Shown: positions 6,304-15,184, counted from the first letter of the stretch. The stretch: DNA of 15,459 nucleotides from Acidimicrobiaceae bacterium (GCA_003476595.1 DMTU01000331.1:4659-20117); one strand, 5' to 3'. Numbers and translations: made by a program. Notes: generated by a model from the letters alone, not told the origin.

Positions 6304-9228
6304 TCAGTCGACCGGGGCCCAGCACGGGGTCCCGGTCGGCCCGGCCCGCCGCACCAGCTCCAGGGCCTCGTCCACGGGGACCGCCGGGCTCCACAGGAAG
6401 CCCTGCCCGATGTCCACGCCGAGCTGGTACAGGCGCTCACGCTGGGATTCGTCCTCGACGCCTTCGGCGACGGTGCGCAGGCCGAGGGCGTGGGCCAGCC
6501 CGATCACGGCGGAGACGACGGCCGCGTCGTCGCCCGCGTCGCCCATCCCGGCGACGAAGCCCCGATCGATCTTCAGGTAGTCGACGGCGAAGCGCTGCAG
6601 GCGGCTGAGCGAGGAGTAGCCGGTGCCGAAGTCGTCGATGGCGACCTCGACGCCGATCTGCTTGATCTCCTCCAGCGTGGCGGCGGCGGCGTGCTCGTCG
6701 GCGAGCGCCGACTCCACCACCTCGATGCACAGGAGGTCGGGCGGGAACCCCGCGTCCTCGACGAGCCGACGGACCATGGCCGGGAAGCCGGGGTCGGCGA
6801 TCTGGGTCGCCGAGACGTTGACCGAGATCGTGGGGGTGGCGTCGCCGTGCTCGGCGTGGAGGGCGGCCAGGGCCGAGCACGCATCGGCCAGCACCTGCTG
6901 ATCGATCTGGTCGATGACGCCGCTCTCCTCGGCGAGCTCGATGAAGTCTGCGGTCTCGGAGACCCGTCCGTCTCGACCCTCCCGGCGCGCCAGCGCCTCG
7001 AAGCCGACCAGCTCGCCGGTGTGCAGGCAGAACTGCGGCTGGAGGTGGGCGCGGATCTCGCCCGCCACCAGTGACCGCAGCAGGTCGTCGGCCTGCTCGC
7101 GCCGGTCGCGGTTGCGCTGCTGCAGGGCATCGTCGAACAGCCAGACCGTGTCCTTGCCGTTGCCCTTGGCCTCGTACATGGCGGCATCGGCGTTGCGCAG
7201 CATCCCGTCGGCCGGCACGCCGGGTTGGGACATGGCCACGCCGATGGTCGCGGAGAGGTGCAGGCTGTGGTGCCCGATGCGGAACGGTGCCCGCACGGCC
7301 CGCAGCACGCGCTCGGCGATCGCGACCGCACCCTCCGGCCCCTGGAGGTCGGCGAAGCCGACCACGAACTCGTCGCCGCCGATGCGAGCCACCAGGTCCC
7401 CGGGTCGCAGGACCGACCGCAGGCGATCGGCGATGATCTGCAGGGCGAGGTCGCCGGCGGTGTGCCCGACCCGGTCGTTCAGAGCCTTGAAGTCGTCGAG
7501 GTCGATGAAGGTCACCGCCGCCAGGCGGCCGTCGGCCTCGTGCTCGGCCAGGGCGGCGTCGAGGCGCTCCACGAAGAGCCGGCGGTTGGGCAGGGCGGTG
7601 AGCGGGTCGTGGAACGCCTGGAACTCCAGCTCTCGCTCGAGCCGGTCCCGCTCGGTGTTGTCGAATGAGGCGTAGACGGTGCCGTGGAAGTCGATCTCGT
7701 CGTCGTCGATCCGCTCGACCACGACGTGCAACGGCACGATCGTTCCGTCGGCCCGGGGTCCGTCGATGTCGCCCTCCCACGTCCGACCCGCGGCGAGGGT
7801 CCGGCGGACGTCGTCGGTCACGGCCTGGTCGGTCGTCGGGAGGCCGAGGTCGGCCGTGCTCCGCCCGAGCGCATCACCGCAGCTGATGCCGAAGAGCTCC
7901 TCGGCCCGGTCGTTCCAGTACACGAGGATGCCGCTGTCGTCGGTGAGCCCGATGGCGACCGGGAGGCGGCTCAGGAGGCGGCTCTCCAGCTGTCGGGCGA
8001 TCTGGTGCAAGCGCGTGTCGGTGACGTCGCTGCCGGTGATGGCGATGGCCCCCACCCGGGGGTCGTCCAGCAGGTTGACCACGGACAGGTCGAGGTCGCG
8101 CCAACGGCCGTCCCCGTCCAGCGCCCGGACCGCCACCTGCTCCGCGGTGCCCGGCACGGCGCTGACCCGGGCGAACACCTCCATGGCCATGGCCTGATCG
8201 GTCGGCTCGATGAGGGAGAACACGTCGTCGCCGATGCGCTCATCGGCGGTCAACCCGAGCAGCGAGCGGGTGAGGTCGCTCACGTGGAGGACGGACGCGT
8301 CGGGGCCGATCAGGGCGAATATCGGCGACGTCGAGTCGAGCGCGCCGAACATCCGGGAGTCGCGGGCCAGCGCGCCCCGCTCCGCAGCCTTCAGGTCGCT
8401 CACGTCCAGGTGGATCAGGACCGCACCGCCGCCCATCTCGCCCGACGGGTTCACCCGCAGGCTGAACCACTGCTCCTCCTCCGGCGTCGGGCACGGGTAG
8501 TCCATGGTGAAGGAGTCGAGATCGCCGGACAGCACCCCGCGGATGCCCTGGGCGATCTCCGCGGCGCCCTCGGCGAAGCGCCCGGCGGCGTGGTCGCAGA
8601 CGGCGAGGTAGTTCACCCCGACGCCGATGCGGGTCGGATCGGCGCCGGACAGCATCCCGGTGCGCTCCCACGCGCCGTTCACCGCGACGATCCGCCCGCT
8701 CCCGTCGATGACCGCGATCGGCGAGGAGATGGAGTCGAACACCGCGGCCGCGGACGCAAGCATCTGGCGGTGGCGGGTCGATCCGCGACGGCGCTGGATG
8801 GCGCGGGCGACGATGTCGCCGAGCAGCTCGGGGTCCAGGTCGGCCTTGCACACGTACTCGTCGGCGCCCTCGGCCATGGCGGCGTACACCATGGGTCCGG
8901 CGGCCTGGCCGGTGACGATCACGACGGGCGTGTCAGGGGCCGCGGCCGACAGCAACGTGACGCTCTCGAGGCCGGATGCGTCGGGGAGGGACAGGTCGAG
9001 CAGCACGCAGCTGACCGGACGCTCCATGAGCAACTGGCGGGCGTCGCGGAGCGTCCGGACGCAGGAGACGCTCGCTCGATCGGCGCCGGCGTCGACCAGG
9101 GTCTCCACGATGAGGCGCTGGTCCGAGCGGCTGTCCTCGACCACGAGCACCGACAGCGCACCGAGCTCGACGGTCGAGCCGGCGTACGGGGCACCGACGT
9201 CGAGCCGCTGCTGGACGGCGTCGCTCAC
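6304..9228 (-). CDS. REC-PAS-PAS-PAS-GGDEF-EAL cyclic-di-GMP turnover protein
   Basis: A 974-residue cytoplasmic signalling protein starting at GTG 9228, which overlaps the upstream regulator's stop by 4 nt (GTGA). The receiver domain (about 25-140) keeps Glu31/Asp32, phospho-acceptor Asp78, Thr106 and Lys128. Three PAS-like segments lie near 155-280, 296-410 and 414-525. The GGDEF domain (about 535-700) has intact RIGGDEF at 615-621 and an inhibitory RPGD I-site at 608-611, exactly five residues before GGDEF. The EAL domain (about 725-955) keeps EAL at 744-746, Asn804, Glu836/Glu839, DDFGTG from 865, Lys886, Glu922 and Gln942. By family rules both cyclase and phosphodiesterase activities are possible. 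Phosphorylation of Asp78 and PAS ligands would set the balance. There are no transmembrane segments and no DNA-binding domain. Confidence 0.92.
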   Translation of the reverse strand: MSDAVQQRLDVGAPYAGSTVELGALSVLVVEDSRSDQRLIVETLVDAGADRASVSCVRTLRDARQLLMERPVSCVLLDLSLPDASGLESVTLLSAAAPDTPVVIVTGQAAGPMVYAAMAEGADEYVCKADLDPELLGDIVARAIQRRRGSTRHRQMLASAAAVFDSISSPIAVIDGSGRIVAVNGAWERTGMLSGADPTRIGVGVNYLAVCDHAAGRFAEGAAEIAQGIRGVLSGDLDSFTMDYPCPTPEEEQWFSLRVNPSGEMGGGAVLIHLDVSDLKAAERGALARDSRMFGALDSTSPIFALIGPDASVLHVSDLTRSLLGLTADERIGDDVFSLIEPTDQAMAMEVFARVSAVPGTAEQVAVRALDGDGRWRDLDLSVVNLLDDPRVGAIAITGSDVTDTRLHQIARQLESRLLSRLPVAIGLTDDSGILVYWNDRAEELFGISCGDALGRSTADLGLPTTDQAVTDDVRRTLAAGRTWEGDIDGPRADGTIVPLHVVVERIDDDEIDFHGTVYASFDNTERDRLERELEFQAFHDPLTALPNRRLFVERLDAALAEHEADGRLAAVTFIDLDDFKALNDRVGHTAGDLALQIIADRLRSVLRPGDLVARIGGDEFVVGFADLQGPEGAVAIAERVLRAVRAPFRIGHHSLHLSATIGVAMSQPGVPADGMLRNADAAMYEAKGNGKDTVWLFDDALQQRNRDRREQADDLLRSLVAGEIRAHLQPQFCLHTGELVGFEALARREGRDGRVSETADFIELAEESGVIDQIDQQVLADACSALAALHAEHGDATPTISVNVSATQIADPGFPAMVRRLVEDAGFPPDLLCIEVVESALADEHAAAATLEEIKQIGVEVAIDDFGTGYSSLSRLQRFAVDYLKIDRGFVAGMGDAGDDAAVVSAVIGLAHALGLRTVAEGVEDESQRERLYQLGVDIGQGFLWSPAVPVDEALELVRRAGPTGTPCWAPVD

Positions 9229-9671
9229 GACGGGTCCTGCCGTTCGGGCAGCCGCACCATGCCGAGCCAGAATTCCTCGACGGCCTGCACGACCTTCAGG
9301 AACTGGTCCAGGTCCACCGGCTTGGTCAGGAAGCAGTTCGCGCCGAGGTCGTAGGTCTCGAGCACATCGGCCTCGGCGTCGGAGGTGGTGAGCACGGCCA
9401 CCGGGATGCTGCGCAGGTCCGGGTCGCCCTTCATCTCGGCCAGGACCTCCTTGCCGTCCTTGCGGGGCAGGTTGAGGTCGAGGATCACGATGTCAGGGCG
9501 GGGGGCATCGGCGTGGTCGCCACGCCGCTCGAGGAAGTCCATCGCCTCGACCCCGTCGCGCGCCACGTGGAGCTCGTTGAGGATCTTGGCGTCCTTGAGC
9601 GCCTCCTGGGTGAGGCGGACGTCGGCCGCGCTGTCCTCCACCAGGAGGATCTGCATCAGGTGCACGGTCAT
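9225..9671 (-). CDS. single-domain response regulator (Rcp1-like CheY family)
   Basis: A 148-residue protein made only of a receiver domain. It shows [15 protein letters not shown] with Glu12/Asp13, phospho-acceptor Asp65 in [16 protein letters not shown], Thr95 in VLTTSD and Lys117 in [11 protein letters not shown]. The NLPRKDG form is typical of Rcp1-type regulators paired with PAS- or phytochrome-type kinases. ATG 9671 is chosen because it overlaps the kinase stop (ATGA 9668-9671); ATG 9656, just before ILLVED, is a possible shorter start. With no output domain it probably acts as a phosphate carrier, or by binding partners such as the downstream GGDEF-EAL protein. Its 3' end overlaps that gene by 4 nt. 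Confidence 0.9.
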   Translation of the reverse strand: MTVHLMQILLVEDSAADVRLTQEALKDAKILNELHVARDGVEAMDFLERRGDHADAPRPDIVILDLNLPRKDGKEVLAEMKGDPDLRSIPVAVLTTSDAEADVLETYDLGANCFLTKPVDLDQFLKVVQAVEEFWLGMVRLPERQDPS

Positions 9672-10819
9672 CGGGCCTCGATCCGGTCGGGCAGGGTGAC
9701 CCAGAACGTGGACCCACCCTCGTCGTTGGTCTCGACCCCGATCGACCCACCGTGCTGGGCCACGATCCGCTCGGTGATCGCCAGGCCGATGCCGGTGCCC
9801 GGGTGCTGGTCGGACGTGTGCAGGCGCTGGAACATGCGGAAGATGCGCTCCCGGTACTGCTCCTCGATGCCGATGCCGTCGTCGGCGACCTCGATGCGCC
9901 ACCCGTCGTCGCCGTCCAGGCGCTGCGCGGACACCTCGATCCGGACCGGCTGGCCCGGCCGGCCGAACTTGACGGCGTTGCTCAGCAGGTTCTGGACGAC
10001 CCGAACCAGCTGGGCGCGGTCGCCCCGCACCGTGGGCAGCGCGAGGTGGACCACCACGGCGCCGGACTCCTCGATCTGGGAGCCGAGCGCCTCGACCGCC
10101 CGCTCCACCAAGGAGCCCAGGTCGACGTCGTCCACGGCCAGCTCGGTCCGCCCGGCCCGTGAGAAGTCGAGCAGGTCGCTGATCATGGTGCGCATGCGCT
10201 CGCAGCCGTCGACGGCGAAGTCGATGAACTCGTCGGCGTCGGCGTCGAGGCGGCCCCGGTAGCGCCGGGCGAGCAGGCCGACCATGCCGGCCACGGCGCG
10301 GAGCGGCTCGGAGAGGTCGTGGGAGGCGACGTAGGCGAACTGCTCGAGGTCGGTGTTGGAGCGCTCGAGGTGCTGGTTCCGCAGGTCGAGCTCCCGGCGG
10401 TAGTGCTCGAGGAGGGCTGCGGTCTCGAGGCGCTCGCTGATGTCGCGGGCGATCGTGGCCACGCCGATCACCGCACCGTCGTCGTCGCGGACCGGTGCGG
10501 TGGTCTCCCCCACCATCACGATGCTGCCGTCGCGGCGGACGCGCCTGGCCTCGACGGCGCCGACCGCGCCGCCCGCCACGATCGCCTGGATCGCCGTGGC
10601 GCTGGTCGCGCCGTCGGGGAGCACGACGTCGTGGGGGCGCCCGATGACCTCGTCCGCGGACCAGCCGTAAAGCTGCTCGGCCCCCCGGTTCCAGCTGGTG
10701 ACCACGCCGTCGAGATCGACGGAGACCACCGCCTGCTCGGTCGCGTCGACGATGGCGGCCAGGAGCGCGCGGTGATCGTCGAGGATCGGGCCGGTGGTCC
10801 GGGGCCCAGTGGTGGTCAC
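9668..10819 (-). CDS. cytoplasmic PAS-domain sensor histidine kinase
   Basis: A 383-residue kinase starting at GTG 10819. It has one PAS domain (about 14-135, with [18 protein letters not shown] and [14 protein letters not shown]), a short coiled-coil linker, and a dimerisation/phosphotransfer domain with His167 in [16 protein letters not shown]. The latter is the form seen in phytochrome-like and PAS kinases. The ATPase domain has N-box [10 protein letters not shown] (about 276-285), G1 box DDGIGI (313-318), F-box region [10 protein letters not shown] and G2 box GTGIGLA (331-337). No membrane helix or signal peptide is present, so the PAS domain must sense an internal cue such as redox state, light or a small ligand. 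No clear Shine-Dalgarno site precedes the GTG. It is the first gene of a three-gene operon whose junctions both overlap by 4 nt. The signal is unknown. Confidence 0.9.
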   Translation of the reverse strand: MTTTGPRTTGPILDDHRALLAAIVDATEQAVVSVDLDGVVTSWNRGAEQLYGWSADEVIGRPHDVVLPDGATSATAIQAIVAGGAVGAVEARRVRRDGSIVMVGETTAPVRDDDGAVIGVATIARDISERLETAALLEHYRRELDLRNQHLERSNTDLEQFAYVASHDLSEPLRAVAGMVGLLARRYRGRLDADADEFIDFAVDGCERMRTMISDLLDFSRAGRTELAVDDVDLGSLVERAVEALGSQIEESGAVVVHLALPTVRGDRAQLVRVVQNLLSNAVKFGRPGQPVRIEVSAQRLDGDDGWRIEVADDGIGIEEQYRERIFRMFQRLHTSDQHPGTGIGLAITERIVAQHGGSIGVETNDEGGSTFWVTLPDRIEAR

Positions 10820-10929
10820 TTGACCATCGTGGACCGTCCGGGACGGCTGCGACAGGGCCGAAAGAGGGTATCGAACTGATTCATTCTAGTCTGTTGTGTT
10901 CCCCCCTCTCCCGCCCTCGGAGGCAGTCA
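10820..10929. promoter_or_regulatory. divergent promoter region between the kinase operon and typA
   Basis: This 110-bp gap must hold the start signals for both divergent units. Its centre (10867-10900) is markedly more AT-rich than anything nearby. On the plus strand TAGTCT (10887-10892) is a plausible -10 box for typA, giving a leader of roughly 30 nt; I see no good -35 partner. On the minus strand TAGAAT (10888-10883) is a plausible -10 box for the kinase operon, again without a convincing -35. The exact boxes are uncertain; the assignment as a divergent promoter region is secure by layout. Confidence 0.45.
10919..10923 (+). promoter_or_regulatory. ribosome-binding site that sets the typA start
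   Basis: GGAGG lies 6 nt before GTG 10930. This favours GTG 10930, whose product begins [20 protein letters not shown], over an in-frame upstream start at 10894 that would add 12 unconserved residues and has no such site. Confidence 0.75.
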
Positions 10930-12798
10930 GTGGCGCTACGCGCAGATCTCAGGAACGTGGCCATCGTGGCCCACGTCGACCACGGCAAGACCACCCTGGT
11001 GGACAAGATGCTGTGGCAGTCCGGCGCGTTCCGCGAGAACCAGGACGTCGCCGACCGGGTCATGGACTCCATGGACCTCGAGAAGGAGAAGGGGATCACG
11101 ATCCTGGCCAAGAACACGGCCATCCCCTACCTGCCCGAGGGCGGCGAGCTCGTCAAGATCAACATCGTCGACACCCCCGGCCACGCCGACTTCGGCGGTG
11201 AGGTCGAGCGGGCCCTGTCGATGGTCGACGGCATCCTCCTGCTGGTGGACGCCAGCGAGGGCCCGCTCCCCCAGACCCGCTTCGTGCTGCGCAAGGCCCT
11301 GCAGGCCCGCCTGCCGGTGATCCTGGTGGTCAACAAGGTCGACCGGCCCGACTCCCGCATCGACGAGGTCGTGCACGAGGTGGAGGAGCTCTTCCTCGAC
11401 CTCGACGCCGACGAGCACCAGATCGACTTCCCCATCGTCTACTGCGTCGCCCGGGACGGGCGGGCCACGATGGAGCGCCCGAGCGACGGCGAGGGCATCG
11501 ACGAGGGCGCCACCCTGCGTCCGCTTCTCGACCTGCTCGTCGAGCACATCCCCGCACCCGAGTACGACGACGAGATGCCGCTCCAGGCCCTGGTCACCAA
11601 CCTGGACTCCTCCCCCTACCTCGGCCGTCTCGCCATGTGCCGCGTCCGCAACGGCCACATCCGCAAGGGCCAGACGGTCATGTGGTGCAAGGCCGACGGC
11701 ACCCAGGAGCGGGTGAAGATCGGCGAGCTGTTCATCACCGAGAACCTCGACCGCGTGCCCGCCGAGTCCGCCGGCCCCGGCGAGATCATCGCCATCGCCG
11801 GCATCGAGGAGATCACCATCGGCGAGACCCTCGCCGACGCCGAGGACCCGCACCCGCTGCCGGTCATCACCATCGACGAGCCCAGCCTGTCCATGACCGT
11901 CGGCGTCAACACCTCGCCGCTGGCCGGCAAGGACGGCAAGAAGATGACGGCCCGCCTGGTGAAGGCCCGCCTCGATGCCGAGCTCATCGGCAACGTGTCG
12001 ATCCGGGTGCTGCCCACCGAGCGCCCCGACACCTGGGAGGTCCAGGGCCGTGGCGAGCTGCAGCTGGCCGTGCTCGTCGAGATGATGCGGCGCGAGGGCT
12101 TCGAGCTCACCGTCGGCAAGCCCCAGGTGCTCACCCGCGAGATCGACGGCAAGGTCCACGAGCCCGTGGACCGGGTCACCGTCGACGTGCCCGACGACTA
12201 CCTCGGCGTCGTCCAGCAGCTGCTGGCCGTGCGCAAGGGCCGCCTCGAGCAGATCGTCAACCACGGCACCGGCTGGGTGCGCCTCGACTACCTCGTCCCG
12301 GCCCGAGGCCTCATCGGCTTCCGGACCGAGCTGCTCACCGAGAGCCGCGGCACGGCCCTGCTGCACCACGTGTTCGAGCGCTTCGAGCCCTGGGCCGGCG
12401 AGATCCGGGCCCGGCGCAACGGCTCCCTCGTCGCCGACCGCACCGGCGAGACCCGCAGCTACTCCCTGCTCAGCCTGCAGGAGCGCGGCCAGCTCTTCGT
12501 CGGGCCGGGCGTGGCCGTCTACGAGGGCATGGTCATCGGCGAGAACGCCCGCACCGAGGACATGGACGTCAACCCGACCAAGGAGAAGAAGCAGACCAAC
12601 GTCCGCGCCTCCTCCTCGGACAACTTCGAGAAGCTGATCCCGGCCACGGTCCTGTCGCTGGAGCAGGCGCTCGAGCACATCGCCGAGGACGAGTGCGTCG
12701 AGGTCACCCCGAACTTCGTGCGCATCCGCAAGGTCGAGCTCGACCAGAACCTGCGGGCCCGGGCATCCAAGCGGGCCAAGACCGCCGCCGGCGGCTGA
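10930..12798 (+). CDS. typA: ribosome-associated translational GTPase TypA/BipA
   Basis: A 622-residue GTPase close to the family's usual size of about 610. The G domain shows AHVDHGKTT (14-22, P-loop), the switch I region with [14 protein letters not shown] (G3) and NKVDRPD (G4). An EF-Tu-like domain 2 follows ([22 protein letters not shown]), then the EF-G-like domains and the BipA-specific C-terminus ([42 protein letters not shown]). That C-terminal block separates TypA from LepA and EF-G. TypA binds the ribosome in a GTP-dependent way and helps 50S assembly and translation under stress or cold. It is monocistronic here; its stop lies 13 bp from that of the convergent DUF1634-like gene. 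GTG 10930 is taken as the start because of the GGAGG site. Confidence 0.96.
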   Translation: MALRADLRNVAIVAHVDHGKTTLVDKMLWQSGAFRENQDVADRVMDSMDLEKEKGITILAKNTAIPYLPEGGELVKINIVDTPGHADFGGEVERALSMVDGILLLVDASEGPLPQTRFVLRKALQARLPVILVVNKVDRPDSRIDEVVHEVEELFLDLDADEHQIDFPIVYCVARDGRATMERPSDGEGIDEGATLRPLLDLLVEHIPAPEYDDEMPLQALVTNLDSSPYLGRLAMCRVRNGHIRKGQTVMWCKADGTQERVKIGELFITENLDRVPAESAGPGEIIAIAGIEEITIGETLADAEDPHPLPVITIDEPSLSMTVGVNTSPLAGKDGKKMTARLVKARLDAELIGNVSIRVLPTERPDTWEVQGRGELQLAVLVEMMRREGFELTVGKPQVLTREIDGKVHEPVDRVTVDVPDDYLGVVQQLLAVRKGRLEQIVNHGTGWVRLDYLVPARGLIGFRTELLTESRGTALLHHVFERFEPWAGEIRARRNGSLVADRTGETRSYSLLSLQERGQLFVGPGVAVYEGMVIGENARTEDMDVNPTKEKKQTNVRASSSDNFEKLIPATVLSLEQALEHIAEDECVEVTPNFVRIRKVELDQNLRARASKRAKTAAGG

Positions 12799-12811
12799 CC
12801 CCGACCCGTCG

Positions 12812-13144
12812 CTACGAGCCGACGCCGAGGGCGGCGAGCGCGGCGCCCGCCGCGATGACGCCCAGGAGCGCGAGGCCGACGCCCACGAAGCGCCGATCGT
12901 GCTCCTGGCGCCACCGGTGCACCAGCCACAGGACGCGCACCAGCGGGACCGCGATCACCACGGCCACAGCCGCGGTCGCCACGGCGATGGCGGCGTCCTC
13001 GGGGAGCACGACCGTGAGCAGGCCGAGCGCCAGCACGCCGCGGGTGACCCAGGTGAGCGCGGGCGCCTGCCACCGGCCCCGGATCGTGCTGACCCGGCCG
13101 CCCGGGATCGGCTGGCGAGGCACGGTGCTGCCGGTGTCGGTCAC
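12812..13144 (-). CDS. small DUF1634-like integral membrane protein
   Basis: A 110-residue protein starting at GTG 13144, which overlaps the stop of the TauE-type exporter by 4 nt (GTGA). It has a short basic N-terminus and three hydrophobic helices: near 32-47 (VTRGVLALGLLTVVL), 50-75 and 87-108. The centre, VPLVRVLWLVHRWRQEHDRRFV, resembles the TPxLRV...F...RDxxYV core of DUF1634 proteins, which are known neighbours of TauE/SafE permeases. It is shorter than some family members. The role is unknown; it may be an accessory subunit of the exporter. The assignment rests on this motif resemblance plus the context and is tentative. The existence of the gene is well supported by the coupled start. 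Confidence 0.65.
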   Translation of the reverse strand: MTDTGSTVPRQPIPGGRVSTIRGRWQAPALTWVTRGVLALGLLTVVLPEDAAIAVATAAVAVVIAVPLVRVLWLVHRWRQEHDRRFVGVGLALLGVIAAGAALAALGVGS

Positions 13145-13959
13145 GCGCGCACCACCAGGACGACGGACACGACGACGAGCAGCGCCGAGAGCAGCCGGCG
13201 GATGACGGTGGGGCTGAGGGCGGACTGCAGGTTCGCGCCGAGCTGGCCGCCCACCAGGCTGCCCACGATGACGAGCGCGCTGGCCTCGACGTCGATGCGG
13301 CCCTGCAGGGCGAAGACCACCAGCGCGGCGGACGACGTGATGCCGATCGTGAAGGTCGTGGTGGACGCAGCGACCTTCATCGGCACGTGCATGAGCTCGC
13401 TGGTGGCCGGGGTCTTGATGAACCCACCCGACGCACCCGCGGTGCCGGCGATGAAGCCGGCCAGGCCCATGAAGCCGAGGCCGCTCGGGAGCCGGTCCAC
13501 CCGGTAGGGCACCACGCCGTCGCCGAGCGGGTACGCACCGGCGAGGGCCCCGACCCGCTCGCCCACGTCGCCCGTATCGCACTCGGGGTCGGGCGGGTTG
13601 CGCAGCCCGCCCCGCCGGCCGCCGGCGACGGCGGCGGCGAACGCGACGACGGCCAGGACGTAGGTGAGGGCCTCGTCGCTCACGAAGCCGGAGACGAGGG
13701 CGCCGCCGACGGCACCGGTGGACGCACTGAGCTCGGTGACCACGCCGAGGCGGTGGTTGACCGTGCGCTCGCGCAGCTGGCGGGGCCCGGCGGCGATCGA
13801 ACCTGCCGCGACGGTGAGGAGCCCGAGCGGCGCGGCCTCCGATGCGGGCATGCCGGTCAGCACGAGGGCCGGCACGAGCAGCACCGCGCCACCGAGACCG
13901 CCGAGCGCTCCGATGGCTGCGGTGGCCAGCGCGAGCACCGCGTAGCCGACGACCTCCAT
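13141..13959 (-). CDS. TauE/SafE-family (DUF81) sulfite/anion exporter
   Basis: A 272-residue membrane protein with about seven to eight helices in two similar halves. The N-terminal half has the family hallmark GALGGLGGAVLLVPALVLTGMPASEAAPLGLLTVAAGS; the C-terminal half repeats it as GFIAGTAGASGGFIKTPATSELMHVPMKVAASTTTF. This inverted-half layout with Gly-rich re-entrant segments defines the TauE/SafE family, whose characterised members move sulfite, sulfoacetate or other organosulfur anions across the membrane. A hydrophilic central loop near residues 115-155 joins the halves. It starts at ATG 13959, overlapping the GntR gene stop by one base, and overlaps the DUF1634-like gene by four, so all three are one transcription unit. 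The cargo cannot be predicted from the sequence alone. Confidence 0.85.
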   Translation of the reverse strand: MEVVGYAVLALATAAIGALGGLGGAVLLVPALVLTGMPASEAAPLGLLTVAAGSIAAGPRQLRERTVNHRLGVVTELSASTGAVGGALVSGFVSDEALTYVLAVVAFAAAVAGGRRGGLRNPPDPECDTGDVGERVGALAGAYPLGDGVVPYRVDRLPSGLGFMGLAGFIAGTAGASGGFIKTPATSELMHVPMKVAASTTTFTIGITSSAALVVFALQGRIDVEASALVIVGSLVGGQLGANLQSALSPTVIRRLLSALLVVVSVVLVVRA

Positions 13960-14723
13960 CAGGCGTGGTCGGTCGCCTGCAGGACGGTCTCGTAGCCACC
14001 GGAGGGCGACCACTGGGCGACGAAGGTGTAGCGGTCGCCCCGGATCACCGTCTCGCGCCACTCCAGCGCGTGGCCGTCCGCGGTGCAGGACCGGCGCCGG
14101 ATGCGGAACACCGGCTGCTTCGACGCCACCCCCAGCAGCTCCCGGTCGACATCGCCGGGCAGCTCGGTGGCGATCCACTCCGTGCCCGACGCCGGGCGGA
14201 CCCCGCAGCGGGCCTGCAGCTCGTCGTAGAGCGAGGTGTGCGTGAAATCGACGTCGAGGAGCGGGAGGGCGACCTCGGCCGGCAGCCAGACGGTGTCGTG
14301 GGCCAGGGGGTGGCCGTCGGCGCTGCGCAGGCGCTCGAGGCGCACCAGCTCGGCGTCGGGCGCCAGGTCCAGCCGGGCCGCGACGTCCCCGTCGGAGACC
14401 ACGGAGCGGTCCAGCACCTTGCTGCGCTGCTCCAGGCCACGGGCCTCGATCGAGCGGAACAGGCTGTAGATGGCCCCGGTGGCCTGCTCGAAGGTGGGTG
14501 AGCGCACGAAGGTGCCCCGGCCCCGCTCTCGGCTGACCACGCCCTCGGACTGGAGGCGGCGGACGGCCTCCCGGGCGGTGTGGCGGGACACGCCGTAGTC
14601 GGAGGTGAGCTGGAGGTCCGTCGGGAACCCGTCGGTGAACTCGCCGGCGTCCAGCCGACCCCGCAGGTCCTCGAGGAGCTGGGCCCAGAGCGGGAGCGGG
14701 CTGGACCGGTCGAGCTGGCGCAC
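13959..14723 (-). CDS. GntR/HutC-family transcriptional regulator with UTRA domain
   Basis: A 254-residue repressor-type regulator. The winged helix fills residues about 6-75: PLWAQLLEDLRGRLDAGEF, then the recognition helix region SDYGVSRHTAREAVRRLQSEG and wing VVSRERGRGTFV. A UTRA ligand-binding domain (about 85-245) follows, with RLERLRSADGHPLAHDTVWLP and a C-terminal WRETVIRGDRYTFVAQW, both typical of the HutC subfamily. GTG 14723 is chosen because the family N-terminus begins there and a -10 box sits 7 nt upstream, giving a leaderless mRNA. GTG 14747 is in frame but would add residues that overlap the operator. It heads the operon with the TauE-type exporter and DUF1634-like gene and probably represses its own promoter until a small ligand binds UTRA. 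The inducer is unknown. Confidence 0.88.
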   Translation of the reverse strand: MRQLDRSSPLPLWAQLLEDLRGRLDAGEFTDGFPTDLQLTSDYGVSRHTAREAVRRLQSEGVVSRERGRGTFVRSPTFEQATGAIYSLFRSIEARGLEQRSKVLDRSVVSDGDVAARLDLAPDAELVRLERLRSADGHPLAHDTVWLPAEVALPLLDVDFTHTSLYDELQARCGVRPASGTEWIATELPGDVDRELLGVASKQPVFRIRRRSCTADGHALEWRETVIRGDRYTFVAQWSPSGGYETVLQATDHA

Positions 14724-14724
14724 G

Positions 14725-14742
14725 TGTCTGAACGTACGGACA
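14725..14742. promoter_or_regulatory. 18-bp near-palindrome, candidate GntR operator
   Basis: TGTCTGAACGTACGGACA is a two-fold symmetric site around ACGT: 14 of 18 positions are symmetric and the outer TGTC/GACA arms are perfect. It overlaps the predicted gntR -10 box and stops 1 nt short of the GTG 14723 start. A dimeric GntR protein bound here would block its own transcription. Confidence 0.6.
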
Positions 14743-14759
14743 TGCACGCACCGGTGCAA
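14731..14759 (-). promoter_or_regulatory. candidate leaderless promoter of the GntR-TauE-DUF1634 operon
   Basis: Read on the minus strand, TTGCAC (14759-14754) is followed after 17 nt by TACGTT (14736-14731), which ends 7 nt before GTG 14723. There is no Shine-Dalgarno site. The geometry matches the predicted promoter of the transporter operon (-10 box ending 7 nt from the start codon), which strengthens both calls. Confidence 0.5.
14748..14757. promoter_or_regulatory. perfect 10-bp palindrome, possible second operator
   Basis: GCACCGGTGC is fully symmetric and overlaps the predicted gntR -35 box. A looser repeat, GCAC-GGT-GTGC at 14760-14770, follows. Both lie between gntR and the divergent epoxide hydrolase gene, so they could serve either. 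Short GC-rich palindromes also arise by chance. Confidence 0.35.
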
Positions 14760-14782
14760 GCACGGTGTGCTCCACTGGCGCC

Positions 14783-15166
14783 ATGTCCTCCGCACCGAGC
14801 CCCGCCGCCACCGTCGACGCCTTCATCGCCGCCATCTGCGCCGATGACCTCGAGCGCGCCCTCACGATGGTGAGCGACGACGTCGTCTACGACAACGTGC
14901 CGGTCGGCGCCGTCGAGGGCCCCGACGGCATCCGCCAGGTGCTGGGCGGCTTCCTCGCCCCGGCCACCGGCATCGACTGGGTGGTGCACCGCCAGGTCGC
15001 CGAGGGCGGCACCGTCATGAACGAGCGCACCGACCGCTTCGAGATGGGCGGCACGTGGCACGAGCTGCCCGTGATGGGCGTGTTCGAGGTGGCTGACGGG
15101 CGCATCACCCTGTGGCGCGACTACTTCGACATGGCCCCGCTCCAGGCGCTGCTCGGCGGCGGCTGA
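14783..15166 (+). CDS. limonene-1,2-epoxide hydrolase-family protein
   Basis: A 127-residue enzyme of the small NTF2-like cone fold. All five residues that define limonene-1,2-epoxide hydrolase catalysis can be matched by spacing: Tyr36 and Asn38 in VVYDNVP, Arg82 and Asp84 in NERTDRF, and Asp113 in LWRDYFD. In the Rhodococcus enzyme the corresponding Asp-Arg-Asp triad, with Tyr and Asn, activates water to open an epoxide in one step. The segments VVHRQVAEG, ELPVMGVFEV and DGRITLWRDYFD are typical of the true hydrolase group rather than generic SnoaL proteins. ATG 14783 is preferred; in-frame GTG 14765 would add six unconserved residues. No Shine-Dalgarno site or clear promoter is visible. 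It is divergent from gntR across 59 bp. The natural epoxide is unknown. Confidence 0.82.
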   Translation: MSSAPSPAATVDAFIAAICADDLERALTMVSDDVVYDNVPVGAVEGPDGIRQVLGGFLAPATGIDWVVHRQVAEGGTVMNERTDRFEMGGTWHELPVMGVFEVADGRITLWRDYFDMAPLQALLGGG

Positions 15167-15184
15167 GCCGACCCCGGACGCGGA

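Noticed and set aside
7684..9354. 556-residue plus-strand open frame opposite the GGDEF-EAL gene and the response regulator
   Set aside because: Its residues mirror the conserved domains of the minus strand genes; there is no start signal or motif of its own.
10936..12678. 580-residue open frame antisense to typA
   Set aside because: It is the mirror of a highly conserved GTPase gene, with low-complexity Leu/Gly/Asp/Val composition and no recognisable domain; a product of GC bias.
13144..13999. Larger minus-strand frame continuing upstream of the DUF1634-like gene
   Set aside because: It overlaps the TauE/SafE-family gene in another frame and reads as Arg-rich low-complexity sequence; only the part from GTG 13144 has membrane-protein character.
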